64,000 nt of DNA from Pythium myriotylum (Eukaryota > Oomycota > Peronosporomycetes > Pythiales > Pythiaceae): contig JALJCQ010000024.1 of the NCBI GenBank assembly GCA_023091665.1, positions 620,001-684,000 on the forward strand, in the 5' to 3' direction. The notes beneath the pieces are model-generated. The model was not told where the DNA came from, did not search any database, and was given only the letters and a program-made list of their open reading frames with translations. This document shows positions 38,635-47,426 of this stretch, one piece after another. Position 1 is the first letter of the stretch, and each line of letters begins with the position of its first letter. The translations under genes and the position numbers were made by a program.

Positions 38635-39759
38635 ATGGGCTCCACACCGTCCGCCGAGGCCTCGCCGCTCGCGCACGCTCGCCGCCGCCGCGGCAAGGCG
38701 CGTTTCGCGCGCGGCGAGGCGCCGCCTTTCTTGGGGCTGCCGCGCGAGGTCTTTCTCAACGTGCAGGGCTTTCTGCTGGGCGTGGACCTCTTCACGCTCT
38801 CGCATGTGAACCGCCGGCTCTACTATGCGCTCGCCAACGCGCAGCTCTGGGCCGTGCGCATGGCCAACTACGACTACAACCCGTGGCTCTACAAGCAGTA
38901 CCTGGAAGAGACCGCCAAGATGCGCTACGCGCAGGGCCGCTCGCTCAAGTTCCCCGGGCTCGGCATGGACGCCAAGCGCCTCGGCGTGCACGACCGCGGC
39001 GGCAGCATCGCGCTGCCACGCATCGTGCGCATGTTCCACCTCGACCCGATCTCGTTCGACGTCTGGTTCTGCTTGCTACCACCGCACGCGAGTGACGACC
39101 ACCGCCGGGTGTTCACGGGCGGCGTTCTCTTTGGCTCGCAATCGGACGCCGCCTTTGCTCGCCACTCGCCGGCCCAGTTTGAGCATATCGTCCACGTCGA
39201 CGCCGACCGCAATCTGTACTGCTCGCTCATGTGGCAAAAGCCGATCGTGGCCTCGAAGCTCGCGTACAACCGGTGGTACCACGTCGCGCTCAGCTTCGAC
39301 GGCGAAGTTGAACGCGTCTACGTGAGTGGGAAGCTCATGAACTCGGACTCGAGCAGGCAGATGACTGGATGGAGCGATCTCCCGTTCGCACAACTCGGCA
39401 CTGGCATGCTCGGCCCCGACTCTCCTGGAAAGCCCACGAGGGACTTTCGTGGCTGGTACGGCTTCTTCGGACTCATCGACGATTTCCGGATCTGGAACTC
39501 GGCACTGTCTGCAGAACAGATCCAGAAGCTTGCTCGTGGTGAGTACGTCAAGTCATCCCCGTCCTACCGTCTAAAGAGAGTACTCGCCACGGGCACAGCC
39601 ACGTGCGGGCGCATCCACAGCGTGAGGTGCTCCCGGCCAGTCGAACGAGTGGTCGAGATCGTCCCTCTTCACTCCAAGAAAAAGAAGCTCCACCAGTGGC
39701 TGAGCAGAGTCCGGCGCAGCAGCACAGAAAGCGCGAGCTGCATCTCCATTCAGGCCTAA
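38635..39759 (+). CDS. F-box/LamG protein 6
   Basis: A 374-residue protein starting MGSTPSAEAS, again a myristoylation-like Gly2/Ser6, followed by a basic patch (ARRRRGKARFARG) that could help membrane binding. F-box at residues ~36-80 (LPREVFLNVQGFLLGVDLFTLSHVNRRLYYAL). LamG ~135-300: FDVWFCLLPP, GGVLFGSQSD, IVHVDADRNLYCSLM, RWYHVALSFDGEVERVYVSG, LGTGM and GWYGFFGLIDDFRIW. The tail has VRCSRPVERVVEIVPL, the best copy of the family motif, then a basic Ser-rich extension. Two CCAAT boxes lie upstream. Confidence 0.89.
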   Translation: MGSTPSAEASPLAHARRRRGKARFARGEAPPFLGLPREVFLNVQGFLLGVDLFTLSHVNRRLYYALANAQLWAVRMANYDYNPWLYKQYLEETAKMRYAQGRSLKFPGLGMDAKRLGVHDRGGSIALPRIVRMFHLDPISFDVWFCLLPPHASDDHRRVFTGGVLFGSQSDAAFARHSPAQFEHIVHVDADRNLYCSLMWQKPIVASKLAYNRWYHVALSFDGEVERVYVSGKLMNSDSSRQMTGWSDLPFAQLGTGMLGPDSPGKPTRDFRGWYGFFGLIDDFRIWNSALSAEQIQKLARGEYVKSSPSYRLKRVLATGTATCGRIHSVRCSRPVERVVEIVPLHSKKKKLHQWLSRVRRSSTESASCISIQA

Positions 39760-40187
39760 CAAACGAGTCGCCTCGAGACGAAGACGATCCAAACTGTGTA
39801 ATCCTTCGTGACAACTTTGATGTGTATGTGAAATTACTCCTAATATAAACGTATTCGTGTCGTGGATAATCGAATGGTCTTGACAGAGAGAGCGTGAGCA
39901 AGCGAAGTGAGCAACCTGCGTTGCATTTTTGTAGGCCCGGGGGGGATTTCTCGAGCGCCCACGTGGTGTATTCAATCCTTCTCCCCGCCAAAATCGAAAG
40001 TGGACCCATCTGATCAGGTTCCTATCGATCTTTGCATTGGCTGAAAATATGTAAACTTCCATTCCATTGGCTGTACGAAGAGCTACATTTCTGAGTCCTA
40101 ATGATAAGCTTGACGTGAAGCCACATCAGGAGAGGAGGGTGGGAGTCAGAGTCTCAGCAAGCCGAGAGCGTGATTCTTCGTCCGTCG
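39760..40187. promoter_or_regulatory. Spacer with two inverted CCAAT boxes
   Basis: CATTGGCTGA at 40035-40044 and CATTGGCTG at 40065-40073, 30 bp apart, about 115-150 bp before the ATG of F-box/LamG gene 7. Same spacing pattern as the pair before gene 3. No gene in the spacer. Confidence 0.5.
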
Positions 40188-41210
40188 ATGGCGGACGCGC
40201 GTGCGGCAATCTCCCGGGTCCATGGCTTCGACGACTCGGGCTTCCGTTTCGAGGCCCTGCCGAGCGACGTCTTCGAGAATATCACCACGGGGCTGCTGGG
40301 CCACGAGCTCGTTATCTTGTCTTACGTAAACCGGCGGCTCTACTTGGATCTCCTCAACGTTCCGGCGATTTGGACAGCGCGAATGCGGTCCCACGGAAGT
40401 GGTGGTCGCGACGCGTCGACTGCGCACGAGGCCAAGAGGCGATACATGGACACGACGTCGTTCTTCTTCCCCGGCACGGACAAGAGCCCCGTCGACGCCA
40501 ACGACCGAGGGGCGTGCGTGCCCGTGCCCACGTTCTTCCGCCGCGAAGGACGCTTCCATCGATCACCGCGACCGAACGCTCGGCTGTCCAACCACCCGTT
40601 CAGTATGGACATCTGGTTCAGTATCCTCCCAAGTGACGACTCGAAATACGACGGCGGCGTCCTCGTCGGTTCCCAGTCCATCCCGGCACAGGCGACTGAC
40701 CGTTGGGCCGATAACCACCAACAGTTTGTGTACATGGACACAGAGAGAACGCTCTACTGCTCCGTGCTGGGCCACGACGAAGTCGTCGCCGAGAGACTCG
40801 AGGCCGAGCGCTGGCACCACCTCGTGCTCACGTTCGACGGCGGCGAGCAGGCCGTGTACTTCAACGGGCGACTCGTGACCCATACGAGCGGCTCGGTCTT
40901 CCACGAGTGGCGATACCTTCACTACACGCAGCTCGGCACCGGATGTATCAGCAGAGTCTCAGAGGCCAAGCCCACGCCGGACTTCACGGGCTGGTACGCG
41001 TTCCGAGGCCTCATCGACGAGTTTCGTTTGTGGAAGCGTGCGCTCGACGACGAAGAAGCCGAGATCCTGGCCAAGGGGCTCCCTCTGCGGATCCGCCCCG
41101 TGTACTCGCTGCGAGACAGCGCCGACGTCGAGCACTTCGGGCCCGTCGAGCGCGTCCACTGCTCGCGTCCCGCCGAGATCCACTGCGTCATCCGCTGCGC
41201 GAAGAGCTAA
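40188..41210 (+). CDS. F-box/LamG protein 7
   Basis: A 340-residue protein; ATG at 40188 (MADARAAIS). F-box ~22-68 (LPSDVFENITTGLLGHELVILSYVNRRLYLDLL). LamG ~130-290: MDIWFSILPS, GGVLVGSQSIP, FVYMDTERTLYCSVL, RWHHLVLTFDGGEQAVYFNG, LGTGC and GWYAFRGLIDEFRLW. The tail has VHCSRPAEIHCVI. Between F-box and LamG are NDRGACVPVP residues, a short segment also seen in members 6 (HDRGGSIALP), 8 (QDRGACIEVQ) and 9 (GDRCACVPIE). Probable SCF substrate receptor. Confidence 0.88.
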   Translation: MADARAAISRVHGFDDSGFRFEALPSDVFENITTGLLGHELVILSYVNRRLYLDLLNVPAIWTARMRSHGSGGRDASTAHEAKRRYMDTTSFFFPGTDKSPVDANDRGACVPVPTFFRREGRFHRSPRPNARLSNHPFSMDIWFSILPSDDSKYDGGVLVGSQSIPAQATDRWADNHQQFVYMDTERTLYCSVLGHDEVVAERLEAERWHHLVLTFDGGEQAVYFNGRLVTHTSGSVFHEWRYLHYTQLGTGCISRVSEAKPTPDFTGWYAFRGLIDEFRLWKRALDDEEAEILAKGLPLRIRPVYSLRDSADVEHFGPVERVHCSRPAEIHCVIRCAKS

Positions 41211-41718
41211 GCTCGACATCGAACAAGTCTCGACACGACGGGGCGCCATTATAGAATGCATGTTGCTTCATTCGACCACCGAATCTCCATTACTGTATCT
41301 CTACCAACTGGACTCACCACGCTGAAATAAATAGTTGAAACGCTCGCGATTGCTTGACGTCCTCTTGCTTCATCGCACGGGATGAAACAGCAGTTCTGAA
41401 CCGTCACGATTGATTATGGACCCTGGAAAATGTCCACCTTGTCGTCTTCACTTACTGTGATTGCGGCCACCTAACAAGGGATTACAGCTGCGCGCAAACG
41501 TCTCCGACAGACCATAATCCTCCACTGTTCACTATAGCTTGACACCCGCGCCCCGCAGAAATGCGGCGGGTCTACGGATGTCAACGTCAAACACGGGGCA
41601 TCTCCGTTGAAGCTGTGAGGCCAGCAGCTACCACGGCCATTCGCGTTCTCGGTCATGTTCATTTGCCAATCTTCTCGATCCAACGTCGACAGTGATTCCT
41701 CACCTTGAACTTCTTACC
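41211..41718. other. Intergenic region with AATAAA
   Basis: AATAAA at 41326-41331 is a candidate poly(A) signal for F-box/LamG gene 7. The rest has no gene; the aquaporin promoter lies at its end. Confidence 0.5.
41658..41677 (+). promoter_or_regulatory. Oomycete initiator + flanking element, aquaporin
   Basis: GTTCATTTGCCAATCTTCTC closely resembles the oomycete core promoter, ~45-60 bp before the ATG at 41719. It also contains a CCAAT. Confidence 0.6.
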
Positions 41719-42579
41719 ATGGCCAAGTCCGTCTCTCTCGAACCTCTCATGGAAGACTATGATGAGGACGCATCGACCGCAAAGTACACGCCGCCGTCGT
41801 GGCTCATCATCCACAACCAGCACCTTCGTGAGTGCCTAGCCGAGTTCTTCGGGACCTTTGTCATGATCGCATTCGGTGTCGGTGTCAACAACGAAACGAA
41901 CCTCAACGGCGGCAAGAACGGCGGATGGGTCGAGGTCACCATCGGCTGGGGCATCGGCGTCATGTTCGGCGTGCACGCGGCCGGCGGCGTGAGCGGTGCC
42001 CACTTGAACCCGTCCGTGACGGTAGCCATGGCCTGGTTCGGACAGCTCCCGTGGCGCAAAGTGCCGGGCTACGTCGTCTCGCAGCTGCTTGGGGCCTTCG
42101 CAGCCGCGCTCTGCATCTACGTCATGTACAAGCCGCTCTACGCGATCGCCGACCCAGGTCGCCTCAAGGCCTTCGGCAACTTCGCGACTTCCCCAGCGGC
42201 CCACATCCCAAACGCCACGGCCTTCTTTACGGAGGCCTTCGCGACGGCCATGGTGGTGGCCTGCCTGTTCATGTTTGGCGACCAGCAGAACCGTCCGGCG
42301 TCTGAGACCGGCGCACCAGTCCACGTCATGCTGCTGATCTGGGGCATCGGCATGTCCTTCGGCTCCAACTCGGGCTACGCGCTGAACCCGGCTCGCGACT
42401 TCGGCCCTCGGCTCGCCGCCTCGATCTGCGGCTGGGGCTCGAAAGTGTTTTCGCACCGAGACTACTACTTCTGGATCCCGCTCGTCGCGCCCGTGATCGG
42501 CGGCATCGTGGGCGGCTACGCCTACAGTCTCTTCGTCAAGATGCACCATCCACGCACCGCGATCCATCCAGCTCACTAA
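41719..42579 (+). CDS. Aquaporin/aquaglyceroporin (MIP family)
   Basis: A 286-residue six-helix channel for water or small solutes, single exon. The half-helix motifs are GAHLNPSVTVAMAW (~residue 97; NPS instead of NPA) and YALNPARDFGPRL (~222; NPARD, with the Asp typical of aquaglyceroporins such as GlpF). LAEFFGTFVMIAFGVGVN is helix 1. The ~40-residue N-terminus is acidic and cytosolic. The glycerol-facilitator-type Asp after the second box suggests glycerol transport, but the NPS box makes selectivity uncertain. It sits between F-box/LamG genes 7 and 8 without obvious functional connection. Confidence 0.92.
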   Translation: MAKSVSLEPLMEDYDEDASTAKYTPPSWLIIHNQHLRECLAEFFGTFVMIAFGVGVNNETNLNGGKNGGWVEVTIGWGIGVMFGVHAAGGVSGAHLNPSVTVAMAWFGQLPWRKVPGYVVSQLLGAFAAALCIYVMYKPLYAIADPGRLKAFGNFATSPAAHIPNATAFFTEAFATAMVVACLFMFGDQQNRPASETGAPVHVMLLIWGIGMSFGSNSGYALNPARDFGPRLAASICGWGSKVFSHRDYYFWIPLVAPVIGGIVGGYAYSLFVKMHHPRTAIHPAH

Positions 42580-42761
42580 AACCCAACTAGCTAAACTGGT
42601 GAGGAGGTCAATTCGATCACGTGGGGTCTCGCCAGTTGACGAAGATGGGCTCTTTCATACATAAAAAAAAGCATTGTCATCGAAAGGACATCTTTCCTTT
42701 TGTGTCGTAGGCATTTCAATTAGTTTGAACTAGTCTTCGGAGGAAGAGTGTTTTTCATTGA

Positions 42762-42779
42762 GCTTAGTATAAACTAAGC
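42762..42779. repeat. Short inverted repeat around TATA-like site
   Basis: GCTTAGT-ATAA-ACTAAGC: 7-bp arms around a 4-base centre, overlapping GTATAAAC. It lies just before the first ATG of F-box/LamG gene 8 (42788), so if it is a TATA-type promoter the downstream ATG (42833) would be used. Confidence 0.4.
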
Positions 42780-42787
42780 CAAACCAA

Positions 42788-43867
42788 ATGCAACTGTTTG
42801 CGAAGTCGACGGAGAGCTACGACCGCAGACGAATGGCGACGGCACGGATGCGCCACGCCGACGCCGGCGCCGGCGCTGCGCCTGCGCTTGCGCCGCTCGC
42901 GCTCTTCTCGCTGCCGCGCGACGTGCTCGAGAGCGTCTTCCGCTGCCTCGTCGGCTGGGATCTGCTGCGACTCGCGAGCGTGAGCCGGGCCTTCCACGAG
43001 GAGCTCCTCGCCGACGCGGATCGCTGGGCGGCCCAGTTGCCGCAGCCGCTGCACGATTGGCAGCGCCGAGAGCTCAGCCGAAGAGAAGCCAAGAAGCTCT
43101 ACGCTGCGCACAGGTCGTTTCGGTTTCGTGGAGGAACGACCGACTTTCTAGGCCAAGACCGAGGCGCGTGCATCGAGGTGCAGCGGTTCCTGCCCCACTC
43201 GAGCAAGCGCGACGTCCAGCTCTTCGTCCCGCTCGCGCCGCGCAAGTTCTCCATTGATGTCTGGTTCAGTCTGTTGGAGTGCGACAAGCAGTCGACCAAA
43301 AGTGGCTCGTGTCTTGGTGGAATCCTGCTCGGGGCTCAGTCGGCTCAGTGGCAGGACACCATGGTCTGGCCCGACTTCCACCAGCAGTTCATCCACGTCG
43401 ACTCGGAGCTCAACTTGTACGGCTCCGTCGTCGGCGATAAGAGCGTGGTAGTGAAGGAGTTGAAGCTGCGTCAGTGGTACCACTTTGCACTGGTGTTCGA
43501 CAACAACCACGAGAGAGTCTACTTTGACGGAAAACTCGTGCGACGTGTCCCCGGAGGGCTCCACCGCGACTGGCGCTCTCTCTACTACATGCAAGTTGGC
43601 ACAGGATGCATTAGCGCCGGCAGTTCCGGTGCCCCGAGCTCCAGGTTCACTGGTTGGTACGCGTTCAACGGGATGGTGGATGAGCTGCGTGTGTGGGAGG
43701 ACCCACTCGACGAAGCCGACATCGTCGCACTCGCGCAGTATAAAGAAATCACCAAGAAACCGGCAGGCAGCACACTCAAGTCCAACGAACCTGCGACGCA
43801 CCTCGGAGGCGTGGAGTTGGTCCGCTGCTCGTGGCCGCGAGAACGAACTTGCATCGCGTCCGCGTAA
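42788..43867 (+). CDS. F-box/LamG protein 8
   Basis: 359 residues from the first ATG; 344 from the second (42833, MATARMRHADAG), which fits better if the TATA-like site 20 bp upstream of the first is real. F-box at residues ~40-85 (LPRDVLESVFRCLVGWDLLRLASVSRAFHEEL). LamG ~150-315: FSIDVWFSLLE, GGILLGAQSAQW, FIHVDSELNLYGSVV (Gly in place of the usual Cys), RWYHFALVFDNN-like QWYHFALVFDNNHERVYFDG, VGTGC and GWYAFNGMVDELRVW. The tail has VRCSWPRERTCIA. Single exon. Probable SCF substrate receptor with unknown ligand. Confidence 0.88.
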   Translation: MQLFAKSTESYDRRRMATARMRHADAGAGAAPALAPLALFSLPRDVLESVFRCLVGWDLLRLASVSRAFHEELLADADRWAAQLPQPLHDWQRRELSRREAKKLYAAHRSFRFRGGTTDFLGQDRGACIEVQRFLPHSSKRDVQLFVPLAPRKFSIDVWFSLLECDKQSTKSGSCLGGILLGAQSAQWQDTMVWPDFHQQFIHVDSELNLYGSVVGDKSVVVKELKLRQWYHFALVFDNNHERVYFDGKLVRRVPGGLHRDWRSLYYMQVGTGCISAGSSGAPSSRFTGWYAFNGMVDELRVWEDPLDEADIVALAQYKEITKKPAGSTLKSNEPATHLGGVELVRCSWPRERTCIASA

Positions 43868-44678
43868 AACTGTTTAGAAGCTCAACAGACCGACGCGTGA
43901 AGAGACCGACGCCCGGAGGAGGACCGTGCCACCATAGCTTCGGGCTGTGCTGCCATGGCGACCCCACTCTCTCTAGCCGACTCGACTCACGATGCAAAAG
44001 GTCATTTTTAGCGAATGCAGAAAGAACATGCACCTATTGTTTAGTCCTCTTGCACCGAGAGCTTCCATTGCAGAGCCCCGTTCTTTTGCCTCGAACGCTC
44101 GTGAGCAAAAACCACCGAAGGAGCCACCGACGGACCACCCCGCGCGGATGTCGCAATGGAGGACTCGTATCGGAGACCGTCGCAGCTTGAAGATCGCCAT
44201 GCGACACGCCTGGAGCTGCTCAGAAGCTGTAACAAGCACCCCACACAGAACCCAGTGTATTATTTGCTTCACTGTCTTCCTCGGGCTCGCCCTCGACGAC
44301 GACCCGCCGACTTGTCGCCGCGTTGTTGCTCGTTCTCTCTCGCTGCTTTTCGGTCTCGAAATCCCATTTGGAAACAATTCTCCAAACACGAGGAGTTCAG
44401 TTTTATCTTTCCCGAGCTTCAACATGCGGCTGTTCACGTAAAATGGATTTTCCACGTCTATATCTTCAATGAAACTCACTTTTTGCGTCTATATTCGTAA
44501 GAAACCACCTCCAAATGTCTAACATTGCAAGTGATCCTGATGACCCCGCAATCGTACGATCGCGAAGGGATCATCAGACACCCACACATACACCGCCCAG
44601 TCGGACCGCCGGTCGACCACAGAGAAGCCACTCGCGCTTCTCCCCGAGCCCCCTCGAGCCGACCACACCGCGCGCCCC
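43868..44678. other. 0.8-kb intergenic region
   Basis: Two overlapping ATG frames on opposite strands (plus 43992-44441; minus 44479-43973) without recognised domains. The minus frame has LKLGKDKTELLVFG, faintly like a LINE reverse-transcriptase segment, which is not enough to call an element. No CCAAT pair seen here. Confidence 0.4.
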
Positions 44679-45845
44679 ATGGAGCTCTACTGCGCGCGCA
44701 ATTTCCAGCCCCTGCGGCCGCGCGCCGGGCTCGCAATCGCCGCCGACGACCGCGCGCTCGACGGGCTCCCCGTGGAGCTCCTCGCGGCCGTGACGCAGTT
44801 CCTCGACGGCTTCGAGCTGCTCCGCCTCACGCACGCGAACGCGCGGCTGCGCCACGAGCTGCGCAAGCACCCGCAGCTCTGGACGCAGCGCATGCTCGAG
44901 GCCCACGCGAGCGACGTCCACCACGCGCTCGTGGACCCCATGCAGCGCTACCTCCAAGACACGTCGCTCGGCTTCCGCGGACAAGACCTCGACGCCGCCA
45001 AGCGCGGCGACCGCTGCGCCTGCGTGCCCATCGAGCGCAACGGCGGGCTGCCGCTCGCGCCGCACCGCGCCGAGCGCTTCTCTTTCGACGCCTGGTTCAG
45101 CCTGCTGCCCAACGACGAGGACCCGAGCATTCTGCCCGGCGGGATCATTCTCGGCGCGCAGTCGGTGCAGTGGATCCACCCGATGGTCTGGGCCCATTAC
45201 CACCAGCAACTGCTCCATGTCGACAAGGACCGGAATCTCTACTGCTCGGTGCTCAACGACCCCAAGGCCATCGTCGCGTGGGGGCTCGAGACCGAGCGCT
45301 GGTACCACGTCGCACTGACCTACGACAACGAAGAGCAGCGCGTGTACCTGGACGGCGAGCTCGTCCACTTTGACGAAGGCGAGCTCCATCGCGAGTGGCC
45401 GCGGCTCGAGCACCTCCAGATCGGCACGGGCTGCATCAGCGGCGCGACGAACGGCAAGCCGACGCCGAGATTCTGTGGCTGGTACGGCTTCCACGGGCTC
45501 GTGGACGAGTTCCGGGTCTGGGACCACCAGCTTGAAGGCTCGGATGTCGCTCGCCTTGCCAAGGGCCTTGCACCTCTAACCGCGCCGTGCTACTCGCTCA
45601 AGGACGACGCCGAGGTCAACTACTGCGGATCTGTCATCGAGGTCAAGTGTGCACGGCCGAGAGAGAAGTACACGTCGTCACTCGTGCGGCTTGAGGCCTC
45701 GACGGTGCCTGTGGTGGAGCGGTCGTTCTGGGACTTTGAGTGGCCGCTCTTCTTCGAAGATCCGCCGCTCGAGTCAGCGGCGACGTCGAGTGCAACCTCT
45801 CCAAACGCCAACAAGAAACGCTTCTCGCGTCGCGGACGAGCATGA
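44679..45845 (+). CDS. F-box/LamG protein 9
   Basis: A 388-residue single-exon protein starting MELYCARN. F-box ~28-75 (LPVELLAAVTQFLDGFELLRLTHANARLRHEL). LamG ~128-295: FDAWFSLLPN, GGIILGAQSVQW, LLHVDKDRNLYCSVL, RWYHVALTYDNEEQRVYLDG, IGTGC and GWYGFHGLVDEFRVW. PCYSLKDDA and VKCARPREKY follow as the family tail, then a unique ~60-residue extension ending in a basic cluster (NKKRFSRRGRA), perhaps a nuclear signal. Last member of the cluster in this window. Codons are strongly GC-biased. Confidence 0.89.
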   Translation: MELYCARNFQPLRPRAGLAIAADDRALDGLPVELLAAVTQFLDGFELLRLTHANARLRHELRKHPQLWTQRMLEAHASDVHHALVDPMQRYLQDTSLGFRGQDLDAAKRGDRCACVPIERNGGLPLAPHRAERFSFDAWFSLLPNDEDPSILPGGIILGAQSVQWIHPMVWAHYHQQLLHVDKDRNLYCSVLNDPKAIVAWGLETERWYHVALTYDNEEQRVYLDGELVHFDEGELHREWPRLEHLQIGTGCISGATNGKPTPRFCGWYGFHGLVDEFRVWDHQLEGSDVARLAKGLAPLTAPCYSLKDDAEVNYCGSVIEVKCARPREKYTSSLVRLEASTVPVVERSFWDFEWPLFFEDPPLESAATSSATSPNANKKRFSRRGRA

Positions 45846-46243
45846 TCGCTCGCGGGAGTAGGATTTTGTATTTACAGACTTATTTTATGCATCGAAACTG
45901 AAAAGAGTAATATATGCCTGCGGAATTCTGTAACACCTTTGGACTCGGAATTGCAAGACAGCAGAGCCGACTGGGGAGAATGCAACGATGCGAGGACGAA
46001 GAAAGAGAAAGCAATGATGCTTATTACAAAGCAATGATGCTTATTACCAGGAGTCGAAGTGATGGAAAGCTGCTGTCGAAGACAATTCTAGAGTTTTGGA
46101 TGGGCATCACGACCCTGGGACTGTACATTCGGATGTATATGCGACCAGGGTGGGGAAAAAAGGAAGAGCTGAATATCTCGTACGGAAAGGCAGAATTCTC
46201 AAGATCTGCACGCTGTTATTATCCAAGTAAAAGAGCCCCCACG
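45846..46243. other. Intergenic region with 20-bp tandem duplication
   Basis: AAAGCAATGATGCTTATTAC occurs twice in direct tandem at 46008-46027 and 46028-46047. The frame of the next gene is open back to 45914, but its paralogues lack a counterpart there, so the region is treated as upstream DNA. Confidence 0.5.
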
Positions 46244-46717
46244 ATGGCCGCAAGACGATTTTCCGATATCGTGACCGAGCTTCCGTCCGGAGCTCTCGGC
46301 AACGCTGCAAAGTGGTTTACTTATCAAAATGGCTGGTTGATTGCCTGGGGGGTCACGATGAGTTCCGCGTCAGGGAAAATTTTCCTACCCGAAGCCCCGG
46401 GACCCAATGTCAATATCCCGAACAGTGAGAAGTTGGCGTGTGCGCTCCGTCTAGCTTACGACGTGAAAATCGGGGAGCTAGGCTGTTTTTGGAGCGAGAT
46501 CAAATCACCTATCGAGTATAGCTACGCCAAGATCAAACTTGGCGATCTCTTTGACTTCTACACGACCTCTGACGGCGTCTTGAAGCTACCCGAGTGGAGG
46601 TGTTTCAAGTACATCGTGGATCAGTACGTCGAAGAGAATCCGCGTTTCAAGTATGATCCATCGCATGCACGCGAGTTCGTCGGCGGGAACAGCTTCGACC
46701 AGCTCCAGAAGATTTAG
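46244..46717 (+). CDS. Unrecognised small protein, copy A
   Basis: A 157-residue protein (MAARRFSDIV..). I do not recognise the family. Its C-terminal ~80 residues are shared with copies B and C: KIGELGCFW, PIEYSYAKIKLGDLFDFYT, SDGVLKLP, FKYIVDQYVEENPRFKYDPS and a final QLQKI. The N-terminal half is less conserved, with a recurring Trp-Phe (KWFTYQ). No signal peptide or membrane helix. Less GC-rich than copies B and C. The start was chosen to match paralogue length; the frame is open 110 codons further upstream. Confidence 0.6.
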   Translation: MAARRFSDIVTELPSGALGNAAKWFTYQNGWLIAWGVTMSSASGKIFLPEAPGPNVNIPNSEKLACALRLAYDVKIGELGCFWSEIKSPIEYSYAKIKLGDLFDFYTTSDGVLKLPEWRCFKYIVDQYVEENPRFKYDPSHAREFVGGNSFDQLQKI

Positions 46718-46937
46718 TGACCTCGCAAAGCGCCCTATCTCCGATGGCAGTATACGATCAAGCAACTTGGAGAAAAGACATCCCCGCCTGTGGATCTTCG
46801 TCACTCAGTACGAAGTAGCTCAGACGGAGGTATCGACACTGGATATAAGGCGACAATACCAACCCTTAAAAATTCAATCAACCCCTAGCGAGGAGAATCA
46901 TCGATAGCAACGACGCATAACACATACAAACCGGCAC

Positions 46938-47426
46938 CTAGTCCATCATCTCGAGCTTCTCCACGCCGTTCTCCTCCACAAACTTGCGCACCGCGCTCGG
47001 GTGGTACTTGACGCGTGGAGATTCGTCCAAATACTGGTCCACCACGTACTTGAAGGTGCTCCACCGCGGCAAACTCAGCACGCCGTCGCTCGTCGTGTAG
47101 AACTCGAACAAGTCGCCCAGGCGGATCTTGGCGTAGCGGTATTCGATGGGGAAGCTCTGGTCCCAGAAGCACCCGAGTTCGCCGAGCTTGGACTCAGACA
47201 GATGGCGTGCAGCATACGCGAGGCTGGCGCTCGTACCGAGCGCGCGTGGCAGCTCGAGCGTGAAGCTCGGACACGCGCGGCCGTCGACGCTCGTGCGCAC
47301 GCCGCGGAACTCGACACGCACGCGCTTGTCAGTGCAGCGCGGCGGCTGCTCGGGCGTGTGCGCGACGCGGAACCACCACGCGCACGAGTCGTCGGCCTGC
47401 GCGATCGCAGCGCTGTCCTGCGGCAT
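46938..47426 (-). CDS. Unrecognised small protein, copy B
   Basis: A 162-residue protein on the opposite strand to copies A and C, convergent with A and divergent from C. N-terminus MPQDSAAIAQADDSCAWWFRV; shared C-terminal module KLGELGCFW, PIEYRYAKIRLGDLFEFYT, LPRW, FKYVVDQYLDESPRVKYHPS, KFVEENG and LEMMD. Clean ATG and TAG. The module looks like a compact alpha/beta fold, but I cannot assign it. GC-rich codons like the F-box/LamG genes. Confidence 0.65.
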   Translation of the reverse strand: MPQDSAAIAQADDSCAWWFRVAHTPEQPPRCTDKRVRVEFRGVRTSVDGRACPSFTLELPRALGTSASLAYAARHLSESKLGELGCFWDQSFPIEYRYAKIRLGDLFEFYTTSDGVLSLPRWSTFKYVVDQYLDESPRVKYHPSAVRKFVEENGVEKLEMMD

